Shown here piece by piece: positions 6,861 through 10,344 of a stretch of 10,344 nucleotides of DNA. The position numbers and the translations under genes were made by a program. A model generated the notes under the pieces. It saw only the letters and a list, made by a program, of their open reading frames with translations. It did no database searches and was not told where the DNA came from. Source of the DNA: JBEDKD01 sp041172365 (lineage in GTDB: Bacteria; Cyanobacteriota; Cyanobacteriia; Cyanobacteriales; Microcoleaceae); the NCBI GenBank assembly GCA_041172365.1, contig JBEDKD010000401.1:1-10344 (forward strand). Direction: 5' to 3'. Numbering within the stretch: position 1 is the first letter of the stretch; the number at the start of each line of letters is the position of its first letter.

Positions 6861-7925
6861 TTAATTCTGTAACGTATATAACTGCATGATGTCCGTTAGG
6901 GGCATCCGCGATCGCGCTCCTAATGTCAAGGGAGAAACATCACCCCTTTCTAAATGTTCTGAAGCCGCACACGCGATCATCGCGGCATTATCCGTACAAA
7001 ATTTTAACGGGGGAAACAACACGCGTAAATTATGCAATTTCGCCCCCGCTTCTAAATGATGTCTTAACCCACTATTGGCCGCGACTCCACCACCAACTAC
7101 GATCGTATTTAAACCATAATCTTTGGCACACGCGATCGCCCGCTTGGTTAAACTTTTCGCGACAGTTTCTTGAAAACTAGCGGCAATATCCTTGACAATA
7201 GCATCAGACAAGATCACAGTATCAGATTCTTTTTGTAATCGTTGAACAAGATGCAATACTGCCGTCTTTAACCCACTAAAACTACTATGATAGGGATGAA
7301 CCCCACCCCCAGGGAGAGAAATTTTACCCTCTGGTAATTTAAAAGCTTTGGGGTTGCCCTCTTGGGCTAATTTATCAATAATTGGCCCCCCCGGATAACC
7401 TAATTGTAATAACCGCGCGACTTTATCAAACGCCTCCCCCGCGGCATCATCACAAGTTTGTCCCAAAATTTGATAAACTCCACAATTCTTAACATAAATT
7501 AAACTGGTATGTCCTCCCGATACTAAGAGACATAAAAAAGGGGGGTTTAAATCAGGAGAGCTCAAATAAGAAGCATAAATATGGCCTTCTAAATGATGTA
7601 CCCCGATAAAAGGTTTCTGATGGACTAGAGCCAAAGTTTTGCCCGCGGTTAGTCCCACCAAGAGAGCACCGACTAAACCCGGAGCACAAGTCGCCGCGAC
7701 TCCATCAATATCTTTCCAAGAGAGATTTGCCTCTTGGAGAGATTGCGCGATCGCGACATTAAGCATCTCCAAATGACTGCGAGAGGCCACCTCTGGGACC
7801 ACCCCTCCGTAAGGTTGGTGGATTTTAATTTGCGAAGTGACAATATTACTAAAAATGTCACGATTCTTAACAATTGCCACCCCAGTTTCGTCACAACTTG
7901 TTTCAATTGCTAAAACGGTTGCCAT
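6861..7925 (-). CDS. tsaD: tRNA N6-threonylcarbamoyladenosine transferase TsaD
   Basis: This 354-residue protein matches TsaD (formerly Gcp) over its full length. TsaD transfers the threonylcarbamoyl group from threonylcarbamoyl-AMP to A37 of ANN-decoding tRNAs, acting with TsaB and TsaE in the cytoplasm. Visible motifs are the N-terminal ATPase-fold phosphate loop LAIETSCDETGVAI (5-18), YGGVVPEVASRSH (39-51), the metal-binding H111-x3-H115 in HHLEGH, LLVSGGHT (133-140), DDAAGEAFDKVARLL (159-173), VVGGGVAANSGLR (276-288) and the third metal ligand D312 in CTDNAAM. Length is normal and no key residue is missing. No Shine-Dalgarno sequence precedes the ATG. The gene is divergent from psaF across 146 bp. 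Two HIP1 sites lie within its 3' half and one nearer the 5' end. Confidence 0.97.
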   Translation of the reverse strand: MATVLAIETSCDETGVAIVKNRDIFSNIVTSQIKIHQPYGGVVPEVASRSHLEMLNVAIAQSLQEANLSWKDIDGVAATCAPGLVGALLVGLTAGKTLALVHQKPFIGVHHLEGHIYASYLSSPDLNPPFLCLLVSGGHTSLIYVKNCGVYQILGQTCDDAAGEAFDKVARLLQLGYPGGPIIDKLAQEGNPKAFKLPEGKISLPGGGVHPYHSSFSGLKTAVLHLVQRLQKESDTVILSDAIVKDIAASFQETVAKSLTKRAIACAKDYGLNTIVVGGGVAANSGLRHHLEAGAKLHNLRVLFPPLKFCTDNAAMIACAASEHLERGDVSPLTLGARSRMPLTDIMQLYTLQN

Positions 7926-7950
7926 AAGCTGCTATTTTTTTAAGGATAAG

Positions 7951-8000
7951 TTGACTATTGTCAGCTAAAACTTTACGAGATTCAATTCATCTAGTAAGAT
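7951..8000 (+). promoter_or_regulatory. Candidate psaF promoter region
   Basis: Two overlapping candidates exist. TTGACT (7951-7956) with TACGAG (7974-7979) has a 17-base spacer, and TTTACG (7972-7977) with TAAGAT (7995-8000) also has 17. Neither has a good match in both boxes. Both overlap the candidate tsaD promoter on the other strand. Confidence 0.35.
7957..7985 (-). promoter_or_regulatory. Candidate tsaD promoter
   Basis: On the minus strand TTGAAT (7985-7980) and GACAAT (7962-7957) are separated by exactly 17 bases. A transcript would start near 7950 and leave a leader of about 25 bases. The -10 matches consensus at only 4 of 6 positions. Confidence 0.35.
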
Positions 8001-8002
8001 GT

Positions 8003-8025
8003 CTTCCAGACAGGCAATCTGGAAG
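8003..8025 (+). promoter_or_regulatory. Perfect 8-bp inverted repeat upstream of psaF
   Basis: CTTCCAGA (8003-8010) and TCTGGAAG (8018-8025) are exact complements around a 7-base loop. With the upstream candidate promoter the hairpin is near the 5' end of the psaF mRNA. With the downstream one it would straddle the transcription start and could instead be a protein-binding palindrome. Confidence 0.6.
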
Positions 8026-8045
8026 GATTGTACAAAAAACTTATT

Positions 8046-8062
8046 CTTTTGTAACAAAAGGA
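8046..8062 (+). promoter_or_regulatory. Inverted repeat overlapping the psaF ribosome binding site
   Basis: CTTTTG (8046-8051) and CAAAAG (8055-8060) are perfect complements around TAA. The right arm runs straight into AAAAGGA (8057-8062 region), the Shine-Dalgarno sequence about nine bases before the psaF ATG. Pairing would partly mask that site, although a six-pair AU-rich stem is weak. Confidence 0.5.
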
Positions 8063-8071
8063 AACAATTCC

Positions 8072-8560
8072 ATGCGACGCTTGTTGGCTTTTGTTTTAGC
8101 CATTAGTCTTTGGATCGGATTTGCTCCCTCCGCAGGAGCATATAACCTGACACCCTGCAAAGATAATGCAGCATTTCAGGAATTAGCAAAGACAGCCCGG
8201 ACAACCAATGGAGATCCCGCTTCCGCGAAAGTACGTTTTGAGCGTTATTCTCAAGCGTTGTGCGGCCCTGAAGGGTATCCTCACTTAATTGTAGATGGCA
8301 GCTTAAGCCATGCAGGTGACTTCTTGATTCCTAGTGTACTGTTCCTGTACATCGCGGGTTGGATCGGTTGGGTAGGTCGTTCCTATCTCCAAGCGGCCAA
8401 AAAGTCTGGTAATGCAGAAGAAGCAGAGATCATTATCAACGTGCCCAAAGCGGTTTCATTGATGCTCACGGGCTTCCTGTGGCCCTTAGCCGCGTTGAAG
8501 GAAATCACCACGGGTGAAATGTTTGCCCGCGATGATGAAATCACCGTTTCTCCCCGATAA
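8072..8560 (+). CDS. psaF: Photosystem I subunit III precursor (PsaF)
   Basis: This 162-residue precursor of a photosystem I core subunit sits on the lumenal edge of the complex. In algae and plants it guides plastocyanin or cytochrome c6 to P700; in cyanobacteria that role is minor. Residues 1-23 are a signal peptide (positively charged MRR, hydrophobic core, AGA before the cut). The mature chain begins YNLTPCKDNAAF. Paired cysteines C29 and C64 are present, the membrane segment is about 82-106 (DFLIPSVLFLYIAGWIGWVG), and the conserved C-terminal region contains LTGFLWPLAALKEITTGEMFA. The frame is open further upstream to an ATG at 7958, but that 38-residue extension would put residues before the signal peptide, and AAAAGGA lies correctly before 8072, so I chose 8072. 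psaJ follows 203 bp downstream. Confidence 0.97.
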   Translation: MRRLLAFVLAISLWIGFAPSAGAYNLTPCKDNAAFQELAKTARTTNGDPASAKVRFERYSQALCGPEGYPHLIVDGSLSHAGDFLIPSVLFLYIAGWIGWVGRSYLQAAKKSGNAEEAEIIINVPKAVSLMLTGFLWPLAALKEITTGEMFARDDEITVSPR

Positions 8561-8639
8561 TTCGGGAAAGAATCAAAGGAATTTTCCTGGTGTTATGTCC
8601 GTTGTTATCGGTTAGTTGTCTTCAGTAAGTAAGTCTTTT

Positions 8640-8678
8640 GACTAATCACTTTTAGCAATTTGCCCTGAGAAATTAGTC
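8640..8678 (+). promoter_or_regulatory. Inverted repeat between psaF and psaJ
   Basis: GACTAAT (8640-8646) is the exact reverse complement of ATTAGTC (8672-8678), with a 25-base loop. There is no following T-run, so it is not a typical terminator. It could be an mRNA processing or stabilising element, or chance. Confidence 0.3.
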
Positions 8679-8750
8679 CTTGAGAATTGGCTGCTTTAGA
8701 CAACTTCCCTACTCCAAATTTTGCCAATACACAAATTTTCTTCCTTTTGC

Positions 8751-8755
8751 AGGAG
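8751..8755 (+). promoter_or_regulatory. Ribosome binding site of psaJ
   Basis: AGGAG lies eight bases before the psaJ ATG at 8764. It decides the start against the upstream in-frame ATG at 8680, which would give an unusual 28-residue extension. Confidence 0.8.
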
Positions 8756-8763
8756 AATCACCA

Positions 8764-8889
8764 ATGAACCATTTACTGCGTTATTTGTCAAGTGCGCCTG
8801 TTTTGGCTGCTGTTTGGTTTGCGATCACCGCGGGCATTTTAATTGAGTTCAATCGCTTCTATCCTGACCTGTTGTTCCATCCGTTGTAA
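8764..8889 (+). CDS. psaJ: Photosystem I subunit IX (PsaJ)
   Basis: This is a 41-residue, single-span membrane protein of photosystem I that packs beside PsaF and helps stabilise it. The sequence has the family pattern: a short N-terminus with RYLSSAPVLAAVWF, one hydrophobic helix at about residues 11-29, then EFNRFYPDLLFHPL at the C-terminus. Length is as expected for PsaJ. A strong AGGAG precedes the ATG by eight bases. It follows psaF in the usual cyanobacterial order and is probably on the same transcript, although the 203-bp gap leaves room for a second promoter. No clear terminator is visible before the heptamer array that starts 26 bases after its stop. Confidence 0.96.
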   Translation: MNHLLRYLSSAPVLAAVWFAITAGILIEFNRFYPDLLFHPL

Positions 8890-8914
8890 TCAACACTGAG
8901 TCATTAGGGGGGAA

Positions 8915-8935
8915 TAAGTGTTAAGTGTTAAGTGT
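8915..8935. repeat. Heptanucleotide array, TAAGTGT x 3
   Basis: Three exact TAAGTGT units lie 26 bases after the psaJ stop codon, followed by a partial unit (TA). Heptamer short tandem repeats are a known cyanobacterial feature. Confidence 0.85.
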
Positions 8936-8963
8936 TAGCTTGTAGGTTTTAGGTAGTAATTCG

Positions 8964-9211
8964 ACTTCCTTATGCCTTATACCTTATGGCTTGATCCTTC
9001 ATGCTTATCCCTTATTCCCTCATCGCGGTTCCTTCATCGCGATTCCTTCATCCCTATTCCTTATTTCTTATTCCTTATTCCCTGTTCTTTCATCCCTATT
9101 TCTTATTCCTTATTGCCTCTTCCTTCTTCCGCTTCTTTCTTCTTCCCCTTCTTCCCCTTCTTCCTTCTTCCTTCTTCCTTCTTCCTTCTTCCTTACTTCC
9201 TTCTTTCATCT
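8964..9211. repeat. Pyrimidine-rich, heptamer-based low-complexity tract
   Basis: About 250 bases of C/T-rich plus strand fill the gap up to the Nit1 start codon. It contains a 14-base repeat (TCATCGCGGTTCCT and TCATCGCGATTCCT at 9020-9047, with a third diverged copy). A run of CTTATTC-like heptamers follows in one phase from 9067 to about 9129, then TTCTTCCCC units, then five exact TTCTTCC units at 9158-9192. Bases 9132-9194 are 63 pyrimidines without a break. All three rightward frames are open here, which is an effect of composition and 7-base periodicity and not evidence of coding. Confidence 0.9.
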
Positions 9212-10027
9212 ATGAAATCTTATCTTGCTGCGGCTATTCAAATGACAAGTATGCCTGATGTTGATAAAAATTTAACTCAGGCGGAGGAATTTATTGATTT
9301 GGCCGTGCGTCGTGGTGCGGAATTAGTCGGTTTACCAGAAAACTTTGCCTTTATGGGCGATGATGAAGGGGAAAAGCTCGCGAAAGCAGACACGATCGCG
9401 TCTCTTTGTGAAAAATTCCTGAAAACGATGGCACAACGGTATCAAATCGCGATCGTTGGGGGAGGTTTTCCCGTACCTTCAGACAATGGCAAAGTTTATA
9501 ATACTTGTTTATTAATGGATAAAAATGGGGTAGAAGTAGCCCGTTATGAAAAAGTGCATTTATTTGATGTAAATGTGCCGGATGGGAATACTTATCAGGA
9601 ATCAAGTACCGTGAAAGCGGGAACAGAATTACCGCCAGTTTATGCCTCAGAAGAGTTAGGAAAAATTGGTTTATCGGTGTGTTACGATGTGCGGTTTCCT
9701 GAATTATATCGATCTCTATCTCATCAGGGAGCAGAAATTTTATTAGTTCCGGCCGCGTTTACGGCTTATACGGGAAAAGATCATTGGAAAGTGTTATTAC
9801 AAGCGAGGGCGATCGAAAATACTTGTTACGTCATTGCACCTGCCCAAACGGGGCGCCATAACGGTCTCCGACAAACACATGGTCACGCGATGATTATAGA
9901 CCCTTGGGGAGTGATTTTAGCCGATGCTGGCGATCGACCCGGAGTCGCGATCGCGGAGATAGATCCCAACCGTTTAACACAAGTGCGTCGTCAAATGCCC
10001 TCTTTACAACATCGTGTATTTGTTTAG
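9212..10027 (+). CDS. Carbon-nitrogen hydrolase, Nit1-type (deaminated glutathione amidase)
   Basis: This is a 271-residue, probably cytoplasmic, member of the nitrilase superfamily. The Glu-Lys-Cys catalytic triad is visible as E43 in GLPENF, K114 in YEKVHLFDV and C157 in SVCYDVRFPELYR. The later HWKVLLQARAIENTCYVIAPAQ, GRHNGLRQTHGHAMIIDPWG and MPSLQHRVF segments resemble Nit1 more than omega-amidase (Nit2). Nit1 repairs deaminated glutathione, yielding 2-oxoglutarate and Cys-Gly; I infer the same here, with omega-amidase as the main alternative. The frame is open upstream to 8972, but that part is translated low-complexity repeat, and family homology starts at MKSYLAAAIQM, so I place the start at 9212. 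No Shine-Dalgarno sequence exists; the bases before the ATG are almost all pyrimidines. Confidence 0.93.
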   Translation: MKSYLAAAIQMTSMPDVDKNLTQAEEFIDLAVRRGAELVGLPENFAFMGDDEGEKLAKADTIASLCEKFLKTMAQRYQIAIVGGGFPVPSDNGKVYNTCLLMDKNGVEVARYEKVHLFDVNVPDGNTYQESSTVKAGTELPPVYASEELGKIGLSVCYDVRFPELYRSLSHQGAEILLVPAAFTAYTGKDHWKVLLQARAIENTCYVIAPAQTGRHNGLRQTHGHAMIIDPWGVILADAGDRPGVAIAEIDPNRLTQVRRQMPSLQHRVFV

Positions 10028-10088
10028 GTAATGGGTAATGGGTAATGGGTAATGGTAATGGGTAATGGATAATGGATAATGGATAATG
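10027..10088. repeat. Heptanucleotide array, GGTAATG/GATAATG x 9
   Basis: The array starts on the last base of the Nit1 stop codon. It has three GGTAATG units, one 6-base unit (GGTAAT), two more GGTAATG units, then three GATAATG units. The shift to GATAATG at one end suggests local unit spread. Confidence 0.9.
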
Positions 10089-10149
10089 GGGAGACAAGGG
10101 AATAAGGCAACAAGAGAAATTTTGTTAATTTTTGATCCTTCCTGATTTC

Positions 10150-10212
10150 CCAATTACCAATTACCAATTACCAATTACCAATTACCAATTACCAATTACC
10201 AATTACCAATTG
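10150..10212. repeat. Heptanucleotide array, CCAATTA x 8
   Basis: Eight exact CCAATTA units (10150-10205) end in CCAATTG, followed by G, which makes a CCAATTGG palindrome. The reverse complement of the unit is a rotation of GGTAATT, one base different from the GGTAATG array 61 bases to the left. In translation it produces the seven-residue repeat LPITNYQ, an artefact. Confidence 0.92.
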
Positions 10213-10262
10213 GCAAATAAAAAATCGAAAAAGTGTCGTGGTATTTTGCTCACTTGCCCCTC

Positions 10263-10291
10263 TTGCATTCTCAAGAGCTTAATGATAAAAT
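10263..10291 (+). promoter_or_regulatory. Candidate promoter for a gene beyond the right edge
   Basis: TTGCAT (10263-10268) and TAAAAT (10286-10291) are separated by exactly 17 bases. An ATG at 10323 would follow the expected transcription start by about 25 bases, and its frame (MLRVHLG...) is open to the window end. With only seven codons visible I do not annotate it as a gene. Nothing else is recognisable between 10213 and 10344. Confidence 0.35.
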
Positions 10292-10344
10292 TTTGCATTA
10301 ATCAATCGAGAAAAAATAAACTATGTTAAGAGTACATCTAGGAC

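Larger units (their letters stand above)
1572..9954. repeat. Dispersed HIP1 palindromes (GCGATCGC)
   Basis: By eye I find GCGATCGC starting at 1572, 2310, 2623, 3565, 4229, 5730, 6908, 7132, 7747 and 9947. All lie inside coding sequences. Most are extended to CGCGATCGCG or near it. This density, about one per kilobase, is characteristic of many cyanobacteria. The feature span only marks the first and last copy. Confidence 0.85.

Noticed and set aside
6692..6889. Rightward 65-codon frame starting MRAKHSDD
   Set aside because: It is a translation of the palindromic repeat at 6696-6762 and the C-rich hairpin; such frames are frequent false predictions in cyanobacteria.
8046..8060. Possible HLR1 (RpaB-binding) site before psaF
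   Set aside because: Only one half-site (GTTACAAA, minus strand) is present; the second direct repeat two bases away is missing and the position is downstream of the promoter.
7958..8071. N-terminal extension of psaF from the ATG at 7958
   Set aside because: It would place 38 residues before the signal peptide and overlap the candidate promoters; the ATG at 8072 has a good ribosome binding site.
8972..9211. 80-residue extension of the Nit1 protein
   Set aside because: It is translated pyrimidine repeat (F/L/P/S-rich) with no nitrilase similarity; all three frames are open there.
10027..10213. CRISPR array
   Set aside because: Units are 7 bases with no spacers; these are simple tandem repeats.
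10132..10329. Rightward 65-codon frame with LPITNYQ repeats
   Set aside because: Produced by the CCAATTA heptamer array; it overlaps the candidate promoter at 10263-10291.

Overview
The window looks like a cyanobacterial chromosome. The photosystem I genes psaF and psaJ are present. The palindrome GCGATCGC (HIP1) occurs about ten times in 10.3 kb by eye. AAA-like/WD40 and AAA-like/GGDEF fusions, an Rpn-type nuclease and heptanucleotide tandem arrays are also typical of filamentous or colonial cyanobacteria. I cannot name the genus. Intergenic DNA is AT-rich and full of small repeats.

Layout. Five genes run leftward. From right to left they are tsaD (7925-6861), a GNAT acetyltransferase (6584-6075), an AAA-like/GGDEF protein (5809-4199), a large AAA-like/transmembrane/WD40 protein (4181-624), and the 5' part of an Rpn/PD-(D/E)XK nuclease-like gene that leaves the window at base 1 (start at 295). 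Three genes run rightward: psaF (8072-8560), psaJ (8764-8889) and a Nit1-type amidase (9212-10027). The 146-bp gap between tsaD and psaF is the divergence point and probably holds overlapping promoters. Two inverted repeats precede the psaF start codon, and the second overlaps its ribosome binding site.

How the genes relate. psaF-psaJ encode neighbouring photosystem I subunits and are probably cotranscribed. tsaD is a housekeeping tRNA-modification gene. The most unusual part is the two-gene unit at 5809-624, whose genes are separated by only 17 bp. Each protein starts with a related AAA-like ATPase domain. The first protein ends in a GGDEF domain whose signature is RDDEL and whose Walker B is also altered, so it looks like a pseudoenzyme. 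The second carries 14 very regular WD40 repeats (two seven-bladed propellers) behind a transmembrane helix. I infer a membrane-associated sensing or scaffold pair, but the function is unknown.

Repeats. The GNAT gene has a different cyanobacterial-type palindromic repeat on each side. The Nit1 gene is surrounded by four different heptamer families. A 63-base uninterrupted pyrimidine run ends 17 bases before its start codon, and one of the arrays begins on the last base of its stop codon.
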